This document shows positions 37,169 to 49,500 of a DNA stretch of 64,000 nucleotides, one piece after another. The position numbers and the translations under genes are program-made. Numbering within the stretch: position 1 is the stretch's first letter; the number at the start of each line of letters is the position of its first letter. The stretch is from the NCBI RefSeq assembly GCF_003286085.1, contig NW_020825294.1:1240001-1304000 (forward strand), in the 5' to 3' direction. The notes beneath the pieces are model-generated. The model searched no databases. It was not told the DNA's origin and was given only the letters and a program-made list of their open reading frames with translations. This DNA comes from Drosophila persimilis. Its lineage: Eukaryota > Arthropoda > Insecta > Diptera > Drosophilidae.

Positions 37169-40100
37169 ATAACGCTGTTCTATGGCGGGGTTTTGCGTAA
37201 TGCCTCGTAGACAGAGGCGCACTTCTCACTGCCATGGGAAGCTGAGTCGGTCCCTAGAATCCAACAACAAAATGCACAGACTTTAATAGTCTTTGGTTCT
37301 ACTTACTTTTTGTACGAAACCCTTTCTTTTTCCGAGTTAAATCTGAACACTTATTCCATGGACAATCCTTATTTAATTCTTCATTCATCAACCATTAATT
37401 CATTCACTTTTCTTGGTTTTTAACAATGGTACTTCTGTGTCAACCTCTGATTTACCCGAAATCCCTTCAATTTCCCTCCTAAAATCATACAATTCCTGTG
37501 GAGAAACAGAAACCACTTGGCTGGCACTACAATGTGTGGACTATTGTGGGTTTTGAAACAAATATAGCCCAGCCTTGGCTCTGCCTCTGCCTCTATCTCT
37601 ATTGTTGCTGTTTATTCCAGCGTGGCCGAACCGCCCTAATGTCGACTTATGACACCAAAATATTTAACTGCTCAATTTTCAGGCGTTGCGCTTTCCCCAG
37701 TCCCCGGTCCACAGTTCCAGAGAGGAGGGTGCGTGCGGGATAACAAGGGGTTACACTTGAATTAGTCCAAAGGGATTTCCGATTCCGCTTCCGAATCGCC
37801 GGGATTCAGAGGGGTTGAGAGCGAAGCGAGAAGGACAAGGCGTTTTGTTTGCTTTTGTCAAAGGCGCAGCCTCTTGCCACTGCTTGGCCTTGCAACAATT
37901 GAGATATATTCAATTGGCAACATGCGGCAACAACCACCAGGGCAATCAGGCTACAGCCACCACCACCCCACTAACACTTGCCCCGTAGTCTGTCCCGGTT
38001 CGGTCCCGCTGTGCGAGCGATTAGTTTGGGAAGCTGCCACCCGATGTGGCGCATCCGTGAATTACAATTGCGGTTTCCTCCTGGAGTCACAGTCAGATTC
38101 AGGGGAGGATTCCCTGCACAAATCACTCCAGTTGTTCCTGTTGTTGGTCTGCACTTGAAATTGTCAGCAGGTGCCTTCCCCGTCCCCTGGCAATGCAACA
38201 ACATAGATATAGTAGTTATACCGTTATACCGTTACTTAGTTACAGCTGCAGCTGGAAATCGAAATCAATTTAACTGCATTTTGTCGGCCGACTGTCATGG
38301 ATTGGGGACGAGGATGAGTAGGAGATGATGATGACCATGAAGGCCTTCTGTATGTTTGGGCCATTAATAAACATTTCGTCGTCTGTTTGTGTAATAAAAA
38401 TGCAATTCCCATTAAGTGTCCGAGGGGGTTGTTGATGGTTGATCTGTTGCGGAGGCGAAAGCGGCGGCGGAGGCGGGATTATATGCCACATCCCCGTGCT
38501 CGGTGCTGACCAGCTGAGACAGACACTAAAAGGCCGAATGTATTATCGACTATGAAGGCGTTCAAGATGGGGTTCAAGTCAATCCAATTGAGATTCTTTG
38601 GGGGGAGTACTTCCGTTTATATTTTTGGAAATCTTTCAATCCTTTTTAATATACTCGTATATTATTTCAATTTTATTCATTATTGATATTGTTTGTTATT
38701 ATTTGATTGTTTTTTGATATTAAAAGCTGATATTAAAAATGTGCATTAATATTCGGAAAACATCCTGTGATTCATTTGATTATCCGGCAGCGTACTTTTC
38801 GTTTTCGAGTTTCCTTTTTACTTTTCACAAATGGTTGCCTCTCCATTGATCTATTGAAAATAGTTTGGAATTGGAACGTTTATATGCTGCCCATATTGGG
38901 GAAAAGAGAACGAAAAACCTTGCAAGTCCTTTGATAACTGATAACCCCTGGCGCACACACATTCCAGTAGATCACATGACAATTATAACTTTCTCAAAGC
39001 ACAGAGGCCCAGGAAGCCCCCATAACGGATTCTTTTTAATTTCCACCTTGAGTGATCTTCTTTTTTTGGGTTATTTAATGAAACATTTACCGCAAATAAA
39101 GTACAATTAAGATCCATTGTCTTATCCCATGCTCTCATGTTCATCCTATCCTCAGTCGAAACAAAGGCCAGCAGAATTTGGATGTACGTTAAAGGGGTGC
39201 GAGCTGTTGAAAAGTCTTTAGTCATCGCCCAGAAATGATTTTCATGTCTCAGAGCCATAATGATGGCGGCAATAAATTCGCATTAAGAACGCCTTGAGTC
39301 AATTCGATGGCACGCAGATGTTGTACGATGTACGATGATCTTATGGTAGAATGACTTTAAAAATTATAGGCACTTTTGGAAGCGAGAACCGATGATCCTG
39401 GCGGGATCCGGGAGCCTCCACAATCATCTAGGTTCGGGTGTACCTTCAGCTAATTGCGTTTAATTCGTTCAAAGAACCCGCATTCTGACTCCCATAACTT
39501 TGGCTTTTTTTTTGTTTTATGCAATCATAAAAACATTCGTTCAATCAATAATGTATAATGTATCTACCTCTCTCTCTCTCTATTCCAATCCACTCGCTCA
39601 ACTCGTGCCCCGTTGCTGTTCCCGACGGAAGTTGCTGATTTTGTGACCGTTTTTCTGATCGTTTAAGATTGATTGATCAATGGTTTACAATCACCTAAGC
39701 CTCCGGTCAACGACTCGCCCTGTGGGGGTCTCGTGATCTTGGTCTTGCTCTTGGTCTCGACTCTGCTTTTGTTGGGGGCGGCAGAAGCGTTTGTTGATTA
39801 AATCGCAGGATGTTATCGATCATTGCATAAATTAACATACGACTTTTCCTCCCATTCCATTTCAAATGTTCTCCTCGCTCTCGCTCTCTGTCAAGTTTCT
39901 ATTAATTTTTATTGCCACTGTGTGTAATTGCTGCCGCTGGAAAAGTCCGAGTGGAAAATGTGCTAAGTGATACAATCACCATGTGATTAGGGAACCAACT
40001 AATCGTGGGAAGAAAAGCGGGAAGCATGGTCTGAATAAGGGTGCAGAAATATTGGGATTACTTATTTAGACGTTTGTCGATTTAGAAATAGCAGGGGGTT

Positions 40101-41880
40101 TTTAAAAAGTGGCAAAGACTTAGGTCTTAAAATTGGGTAAACATTTTAAAATTCTAAAAACCTTTTTGGTTCACAAATGCTGATAAAAGTAATATAAAAC
40201 GTAGTTGTATTCTCTGAAAGTCTCTCTGAAAGTTCTCTAAAGGAAATTCTGAAGAGGAAAGGTCACTGACTCTCCACGAAAATACTTCTTTAATCAAGAG
40301 TAACAGGGTCTGCCTACTGCACTTTGAAAGAAAAATCCAAGAAACAGCTCAAGATAAAACTCTTGACGTACAAGGAACTCTGACCTATCCTATGGGATAT
40401 ATGTATGTAGGTTTTTAATAATACGATACAATATTAGTGTTCATTAGAGCTGTATAGTATGGCCTTTGCTTCAACATCCATTCTTATCCTTCATACATAT
40501 ATCTTAGTAAAGAGAAATTCAAATGTATAGAATCCACAGAAAGATAAAACAGAATGGTGTTTTTGAAGTGTTTCTATCCAATCTATTCAGACATTTACTT
40601 AACCATTTCATTTAATATTCCATCTCTTCCGCTACAAACTAGACTTTTCCTCACGTGCGAATATTCCAGCTTTTCATTTATCTATAAACGAGAAAAGCCA
40701 GCAACCGAAATTGTCATATGCAAAAACGGAGGAGAAAGGATTGAGAAAGGTGAGTGTTAGCTTTTTATACTCGTACACTCGTATGCATATGTTTTTTGCG
40801 GGGCAGACAGTCATATTTTTTATTGATGAAATTGGTTTGGCTACAGCTACAGACTTCATTTGCAAAGTAGACAAGTGCCGCTGTGCAAATTGCAGACTAG
40901 GGAATACTCGTAGACCAAAGGACCAGGACCAGGCGGGGTGTGCGAGCGTATGCTCCCTGGGAACTGCGTTTGCAATTTATATATATTTTTTATTGTCAAA
41001 TTTTTGTTCAGAACGCTACCCCAAGATGAAGATGGAAAATGGCAGAGGAGGATTGGATTGGATAGAGTGGAATAACGGAGAAGGTAACCCTTGTCTGGTT
41101 CTGGTACGTGATATTTGATATCTTCGGCCGGACACTTTGGGGAATAGGAAACCAAATTCACTCATGAGTTAATCATTGGAATTGGAATATTCATATGTGT
41201 CTGTAATTCTTGTACTGGTATATGCATGTATTATTTTTTAATATCTTTATATTTGTGTTGACGTTCAGGGTTATTGGCATATGTCCTTCGGACATATTTC
41301 CCTTTATTGTTTGACTTGTGAATGTTGAAAACGGGTTCGAATCCTTGAAGAACTTTCTCAGCCATCGAATTACATATTTATGATGCCTGAGTGTCAGGAT
41401 ACTGATGTCGAATTTGATGATTGAAAGGTGTATCATGAAATTATCAAATGAGAAACGTACGAAGGCATTGAATGAGTGGAAGCCCCCCTTTTGCAATCAA
41501 AAGTGTTTTTTCAGAATTTGCTTAATAAATTCAATTTATTTTGAAAACATAAAAATACTTAGAATTTAGATTAGTTTTGTTCCATTTATATTTTGTTATA
41601 ATAATATTACATACATATATTATTTTTTGTTGAACATTAAAATGAAAATATATATATATACATAAATATATATGTATATATATTTGTTTAGCATTTTTTA
41701 CATACATACACGTACTACATATATGTATAAATAAGTTAAAAAATTTATTAATTAGACTAAATTCATTGGAATGATATAATATCAAAATAGTTTTACAGCG
41801 ATTTTTGTTTAAAATTTCACAACTATCTAGAAGCGAAAACTTGGAACATTCGTTTTGGTTTTTTAATTAATTATTTTTCT
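37169..41880. other. Intergenic DNA 3' of sens-2
   Basis: No gene is recognised. The part just after the insertion (37169-37290) has a small stem GCCTC...GAGGC and may itself be old repeat DNA. From 41,500 to 41,880 the sequence is very AT-rich with TATATA and ACATAC repeats. Open frames up to 135 codons near 40,711-41,118 have no recognisable content. Confidence 0.45.
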
Positions 41881-41882
41881 GT

Positions 41883-41898
41883 TTTATTTTGTTTTATT
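41883..41898 (-). terminator. sens-2: Candidate sens-2 poly(A) signals
   Basis: Two AATAAA hexamers on the minus strand (TTTATT on plus at 41883-41888 and 41893-41898), about 570 bp after the sens-2 stop codon. Further TTTATT copies lie between here and the stop, so the used site is uncertain. Confidence 0.35.
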
Positions 41899-42462
41899 TG
41901 TTACATTTTACAAAGTACGACACGTACGACATATTGATGGAATTTTTAGTTTATTTTATTTTTGATTTTCATTCGATTGGAAATCCATCCATCCATCCAC
42001 CGAAATACAATCTCACATACATAGAGAAAAATATTGGAAACTCTTTAACTTTGTGTGTGTTTGGAATAGTTCTTGGTTTTTGCTTTGGAGATGAGAGAGT
42101 TAAGAGAGAAAGCTATGTATATGGCAATATCTATGTATGTTTGTTAGATTTTATGAGAATTGGAGTCTTTAATTATATTAATGTTTTTCCTGTTTAATTC
42201 TTCGATTTTCTTTGGTATTATTTCGTGGTAGTTTTTTGCTATTCTTTTTTGGCAACATGGGAAATATTGGTTAACTGTCTTTGGGCCTAAAACTATTTAA
42301 ATTAGTTTATCTTTTTCTTTTTTGGTTTTTTTTTGTTTTTGGTTTTGGTGTATTTCAAACGGCAAAGGAAAATGCCTGACGATGACGATTTTCACTTTCA
42401 TCTATTGCACAATGATTGCGGTTGATTTGGATTTGACCTGCCCCATGCTGCTGCTGTTGCTG

Positions 42463-44560
42463 TTATACCAGCAGCGATACCTTCTGGCAGTTGAGGGACC
42501 CCATCTGTGGTGGTCCTCCCTGTACTGTAGGACCGGATGTGACCGCATTGGGCCCCTGATTCACTGGCGATGGACCCGCTTGCTGGCCACCACCCACACC
42601 GGCCGCCAGCTCGGCCGAGGCTGCTGCCGCCGCCGCTGCCGCCGACATGAAGTCCACTTTGCCGAGATGGACACGCAGATCGGTGTGCTGGGTCTCCTTG
42701 TGGCGTCGCAGGTCCACCTTGCGCTGGAAGGACTTGTGGCAGAGCTTGCAGGAGAAGGGCTTGTAGCCGGTGTGCTTGCGGGAGTGCGTTATCAGGTTCG
42801 AGCTCTGGCTAAAGGCCTTGCCACACACCTGACATTTGTGCGGTTTCTCACCTGCAATCGAAAGGAAGGGAAAGAGTAAAGTAAAGGTTTTTGGTTACCC
42901 TTTTTATATTTCTAAATTCTAATCAGAGTATGTTTCTGTCGATAGGGTATCCCACAAGTCCAGTTTGAGTCGACAAATGTGTACTGTCTGAATATTCAAC
43001 CAGTGTGCGCCATTTTAAGTATCTTTTCTGCTTTCATGGCCGCATCCCCCGAATCTCTCCAACCACCCACACACATACAACAACACATGCGTAAGCTTCG
43101 ACTCTTCTTGTGGCAGAGTCATCCCCCAAAAAAAGCGTATCGTCGCCAGACAGAAAGCATTTGGGGTCCTTCTCCCAGACCAGACATGGGAACACGACCG
43201 GGACTCCATGTAAGTCATCTCCATAGACCACAGGACGCTACATCCGACACCCCATCCTGCCTCCTGCCTCTTGCATCCTTCACTCTAAACAGACTCATCT
43301 GGGGTAAGGAAATGTGGCAGAAGAGTCCTGGAGTTTTTTAAATTTCAATTTTTTTTTTTAGCTGGTGATGTTTTGTGTGATGTTCTGTGGTTACGCTCCG
43401 GCACTTAAAGTACTGAATATTTTTCCGTTTCCTTTTGACAACATTCTTAAAGTAATTTTCTTCGCATTTTTCCTTCCCTGTTTTGTATTGCCCCTCGTTT
43501 CTGCTTTATTTTCCATTTATTGTGCAATTTTCATTCTGTTGAATTTTTCATTAGAGATTTGGGGAGAAAAAACCACAGTTCGAAATGAATTTTTTTTTGG
43601 TCGCCAGAAAGGCCATCAAAATTGTGGTTTTTGTAATCAAATCTCAGGAATTGAAGATGAAAATTACACAGCTTAAAGGGAACATTTTTAGGGCTTAATA
43701 CAGACAGGTCATATTGTTTAATATGTGCTTCGGAAAAGATTTAATGAAGAAGAGAAATGATGATTTACGTGGTGGTTTTCTTTGATTGTCTGTAAAATTT
43801 CGAACAAAATTTTATTTGTAAGAGTAAATTAAAAGGCAAATCTTGAGCTTCGGCTAACGAAAATTATTGTGCCTGTAGTTCTTTCAAAACCTACCACTAT
43901 CGGAACCCCACTGGGTGCCTTTTGGGTTCTCTATTTTGAGGTTTATTCTTTAGAGTTTATGAGATGTACAGATATCCATTTCAAAATCATTTGTGAAAGT
44001 GCTTCTTTAGTAACTAAATCCTTTCCTTTCCCATTCGCTGCTTGCGGTAGTACCTATTATCAGAGACTCTCTCTAATTAATCCGAACAGCTCTTGTTCTT
44101 CGCAGAACTCCAAGTATTAGTCATCTACTACCTCCATTGGCGCACCCCTAGCTATAGAGAAACTTTGATTATATTTATTTGTGGCAGCCACAAACTTTTG
44201 CTTTGCTGGTAGTTTGAATGGTAATGGTAGCTGAATGTATATATATTTTTTGTGCTTATCTGGTGGCAGATAGTGGCATAGACTTGTTGGGTTAGATTTT
44301 ATATACCAAACAGATACATACATATATACTACCACACAGACAGTGAAACAGATTGAGGGGGCGATAGCAACAAAATAACGACGACAACATGCTAACTTGA
44401 GGAGAGGACCTGACTCTGGTTCTGGTTTGCTTCTGAGCTCCCTACAGTGGTTTCAGAATGTATATGTACATATGTATATATAAAATAAACAGAACACACA
44501 CATACTCTCAGAGGGATATGTACAGCAAAAGAGAAAAGAGACAGACAGAGATGGGAAAGA

Positions 44561-44594
<34 letters not shown>

Positions 44595-46553
44595 TACACC
44601 CACCGAAACGGAAGGCAGCTTCGGTTCGTTGTATATAATGGAATTGCAGCGACGTGATTGTGAAACATTCGACCGTAGGGATGTGCTCTGATTCAACTTT
44701 TAGCTCCCGCGGCATGAGAATTTCTTCCCTCTCCTGCTTAAGAATCTGTGCGGAGGGAGGGTAGGTGGGAGGATGGGCAATGGGGATGGGGGGAGCAACA
44801 GTAAAATTGAGTAGTCAGGCGAAAGTTGGCTCTCAGTTGGCCTCACCGAGAGCATGCCTCTGGCACAGACACAGACACAGACACGGAGCTGATGCTGAAT
44901 GCTGAAGGGTTCCTACTCCTTTGGGTTCGAGGCCAGGCTCTCTGGTGCTGGTGGTACTGCTGCTGCTCGGGGCACGTTCGTGCACTATCGGCACAAATAA
45001 CGTCACGTAGTCGCAGAGATTATAGAGCAGCTTTTATTATTTATCACGGCTCGAGCAACGAGCAACGGAACACTAACGAGACCCCAAACCCAATGGAGGA
45101 AAATCCCGACGGCCGTCGGCAGTTCCAATGCAAAAAAAACTTTTGGGGGCAGATGTGCTGGAGAAGTCTTGTACATAGAGCCCCAATGCGGGTGCTTATG
45201 TATATGGGTATAAGTTTTTTTTCTCTTTTGCTTTTTCAAGGATTTTTATCGCATCACATTGTGGAAAGTAGGAAATACTTTTAAATCTTGTCTGCCCTTC
45301 TGAATGGCTTTCCTCTTAGCCTTCTAGTATTTTATGCTTTAGTTTTTCTGCCCTTCTAATCTCCTCCCACTTGACTATCCTATTTTCTAATTCAACACGT
45401 TCCAGCGTATTTTCGGTGGGAATCAAATCACACATACGCCATGTGGACCGTCGGCGAAACAGAGGGAAAACGGATTTGGGTTTTTGGATTTGATTTGTGT
45501 AAATCACAGAGGGGTGGGGGGACACTGAATTTTGTTCAAGTTTCAGATATAATTTTGAAGAGGGTTGAAGAAAATTATAGAAAAAGGATTGAGCTATTTA
45601 ATTGTTGTCTTCATCATTACAATGACAGCGATAAACAATAAAGGTCTTGTTAAATATTTTTGGAAAATATAGATTTCTTAAGAATTAAAAGGTTTCTAAA
45701 TTGAATGCTAATTTAACAGAAATTTTCACTTAAAATTTCCTTTTAAAATAGAAAAGAACTCTTTGGATTTCAGTGAATATTTCCGTCTTTAATAAATTTG
45801 TATTCAAGCTATCTCACCTTTTTAAATTATCGATTTATTGCAACCAAAGAAAAAAAAACAACACCACTGCACCTTGGACCACAATAAGATTGAATTTTCG
45901 ATTGGAAAAAAGTCATGAATAAGTAAAGTATCCCAGAAAAAGAAACGTATTTTGTTCCTCTTTCTTCCCTCATTTTATGGCGCATAAATTTGGGGAAACG
46001 GAAAAATCTGAGGCAGGGAAATAAAAGCGAAACAAGAACAAGTGGAAAACGGTAGCAAAACACAGGAGAAGGATATAAAAACATTTGGGAAAAAAGTAAA
46101 TACGAAAATGAAGAAAGGAACTTGAACGGAACGGAAAAAAATGAAAGAAAATTGTTCAGGAAAATCACATCCTATGAAAAGAGGAAAAATCTGCTGTCTG
46201 TTGGATGGAAACACGTCTCAAACGAACAGAAGAGAGCGAGAGAGAGAGAGAGAGAGAAAGCGAAAAGAAGGAATATTAAGGATAAGTCGTAAAGAAAGAA
46301 AAAGAAAGAATTCAGCAGAGGAGAAAACCAAAACAGTTGAATGGCAAATGGCAAATGGGAAATCTTGAAATGTTGAAGCCAACATCGCCACATGTGCGGA
46401 CTGCTGTCGGAGGGAGAGCGGGGAATGGGGTCGGGGTCGGGGTCGGGGTCTAAAGGCACACGTCCTAAATCGAAGACGGCAAAACGATAAAAATGTCTGG
46501 AATATTTCTCTCTTTCTCTGCTTTTCCCGCTCTGTATGTAGGAGTATGTGTAT

Positions 46554-46592
<39 letters not shown>

Positions 46593-49500
46593 AGATTTCT
46601 CTTCCACTGATTTTACCAGACATCTGCTGTGTGGGAGTGAACTCCTGCTTATTAGAGGTTATTATCCTTGCCATTTGTAAACTGATTTGAAGGCAACAGG
46701 AATTTGCGCTTTTTATGCCTAATGATCCAGTGTGCGTATATAGCAGGGAAATCTGATGAAAATCAGACGAATCAATAAAGATGTTATGGTTACAAATAAA
46801 GGATGGAATGGGAATACGAAAAAATGAGATTCGTTGTGGGATATAAAACCAGTTGGAAAGTGACAAAAATTAAAATTTTTGAAATAGAAAATTTAATAGG
46901 GTATATAATAATGGTATTTTGTTCCATATGAAGCCATTACAAAAGAAAATCTACCAGATATGGATATCTCGTAGAAGTGAATCTACATATAGTACGAATA
47001 TAACAAAATCCTGCAAGTGAATTAAAAAAAGGACAATAGAATAATGTTCTGCAAAATTACAAAATTATGAATATTTTCAGTTATGAGAAATTTTAATTTA
47101 AAAGATTATCAGGCATCACATAGAATTTTGAAATGGAAAGTGATAGGAAATATCAAACCGAGTTTTAATATTTCGTGGAGTTATCGGTTTTTATAGTACA
47201 CTTAAGACATGCCTAATCATGGGTTATCTTTCTACTATAGAACATTAAAAGATGGGATCCAGAAGAAGCTTTTTGTTACACTTCCCAACATTAAAAAAAA
47301 GCTTATAATCAGATTGAATTGCACATTCAAGTTTATTCGACGACAAAGTCTTGATTGAAAAAAATGCCATAAATGAACATTTTATTCAAATAAACTTAAA
47401 CTTCGAGCGTAAGCCCGAATAAATCGCATTTGAGATTAGAAATTTTCACGTAGACATCAAGAACTTGAGATCGATGCTAATGCCCTACCCCGCCTCTCCC
47501 ATCAGCGGCACCCACCACCCAGTGACCTTCTCCCCTTTCCCATGTTCCCCTTTAGCCGTGCCTCAGTTTCGGTCCGTAATGGCGGAGACCAACCTGCGCT
47601 AAGGGTGTGTATATGCGCCACCTATACAGCCGCAAAATTTTGTATATATGCATGTGAGTGGGGGTGTGTGTGTGTGTGTATGAGTCTCGTATTTGTTATT
47701 CGTGTGTGTGCGCGCGTATAAAACAGAAAATCAAAATCTCTTGACTAAATTTTTCATTGGTCGGCTGTGATTTCTCTGTCCGCTTCTGCTGTTGCTGCCT
47801 CTCACTCTCGCTCACTCACTCACTCACTCACTCACTGAGGCGCTCGTTCGTTTCGCGTTTGTATCTGTGTATCTGTCTCTCCAAGTGTGTGTGTGTGTGT
47901 GTGTGTATCGTATCTGTGTGCAGACCTTCCAGTCTCTCGCTCCCAAAGTATTGTACATAGCAGTCCCGTCCGTCCGTTCGCTTGCTTTCCTCACTTTCAG
48001 CCTCTTATCAGCATGTGCGTCTGCTCTCTTTCGCTCACTGATTTTATAGTTTTGGTTCTCTCTCTGTTCTCTTTCTATCTCTACCTCTCTCCGGCTTATC
48101 TCTGCGCTCTCTCTCTCTCTCCGTTGCGATTTTCGAGAGAGTAACCCGTGGGGCTCTTTCGTCTGCTCCATTTTTTTTTGCAAGCCTCCTCCTTCCCACC
48201 TCCCCCCCACCGAATCTGGTATATCTGGTACTGGGTGCTGGCGATGGTTTTTGGCTCTACGATGGCGATGGCAACTGTAATTGGAACTGGCGACTGAATG
48301 CGGCTTTTGGTGGTGGTTTGTCCAACGCTTTAATGGCTACGCTTCCTGTCCTCGATAGTGCCCCCATTTCATGCCATTCTCGCCCCCTTTACTTGGGTTG
48401 TCTTTATGGCAGATACTTTAAACTTCGGTCCCATATAAGGAGATGGCGACTGAGCTATAAAAATATCTCTTATGAACTGAAATTTCATGTATGGTAAATC
48501 TTTAAAGTGTAAAAATTTCCTAATAGAAAAGAAACAGATATTTTTTTGGGATGTTCTTGTTATATCTTTTCCAGAGAGCATTATAATTCAGATCAAAAGT
48601 TTTCAATCCACAAATGAATTGTTTAACCATCCCTTAAAAAGTATAGATATATTAACGATCATTATCCCAGGAACTGAACCTCTAAAAGAGGCATCGTGGA
48701 ATCATAATCCCATAAATCTAACCCAAAACTTAACCCATTGAAGTGTTATACATATATCTATGTATGTATTCTTAAAGTTAATCGAATGCTTACCTGTGTG
48801 TATATAGGTGTGCTTCTTCATATCACTCTTCTGGTGGAACCGCTTGCCGCAGTAGCTGCAGGGATAAGGCCGCGTATCGCTGTGGATGAGCAGGTGGGTG
48901 GACAGTGTGCTGGAACGCTTGAAGCGCTTGCCACACTGTTTGCACTCGAACACCTTTTCCACATTGTGCACCGCCCTGAAGGAAGAAAAAGAGATAGAGA
49001 GAGAGAGCCACGTTAACAAGCGTTTGTTGTAATTAAAGCCAAACTCCATTCCAATTCCCCAAGGGGCGGGAGAGAGAGGTCCTGTTTTAACTACTGCCAC
49101 AAAGGCAAACATTTGGTCAGGCTAAAATCCAGCCATTTCAGCTAAATTAAGTAATGCAAAGTGTCCCGTGTCCTGCACAGGAGTCCATTCCATTTCGGAC
49201 CCAGACAGGAGTCCACTCATTAGGTATGCAGGACCCCCCCACCCCCTCACAGATGGTGGCTTTTTGTGGCCGAAATGCCTCTCCACATACCTGTGCTGAC
49301 TGAGGCTGACCTCATGGCCGAAGGTCTTGTTGCACAGCTCGCAGGCGTAGGGCTTCTTGCCGTGATGAGTCCGGCGGGAGTGCACCTCGAGGCCGTGCGG
49401 AGTGGAAAACATCTTCTCGCACTTCATGCACGAGTACAGGTCGCTGAATTGGTGCAGGCCCGGCCACTTGGCCGCCATGTGATGGAAATGCAGATGCGGC

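Larger units (their letters stand above)
42852..48793 (-). other. sens-2: sens-2 intron 4 (5.9 kb), repeat-rich
   Basis: It separates finger 4 from finger 5. No other gene is seen inside. It contains a GA microsatellite (44567-44592), an about 380-bp purine-rich strand (45960-46340), GGGGTC repeats (46427-46450), a GT microsatellite (46555-46586), TCAC repeats (47811-47836), a second GT microsatellite (47885-47906) and a C/T-rich stretch to about 48210. Its size suggests regulatory content. Confidence 0.6.

Noticed and set aside
40711..41118. 135-codon plus-strand open frame
   Set aside because: No recognisable motif, no splice or promoter context; overlapping open frames on the other strand are equally long.
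41325..41355. GGTTCGAATCC, a tRNA B-box lookalike
   Set aside because: The flanking bases do not form a 5-bp T stem and no A box or acceptor stem was found upstream.
44826..45284. 152-codon plus-strand open frame inside sens-2 intron 4
   Set aside because: Composition follows ACAGAC and GCTGCTG repeats; no conserved pattern.
47811..47836. Possible CRISPR-like direct repeats
   Set aside because: Simple tetranucleotide microsatellite without spacers, in a eukaryotic genome.
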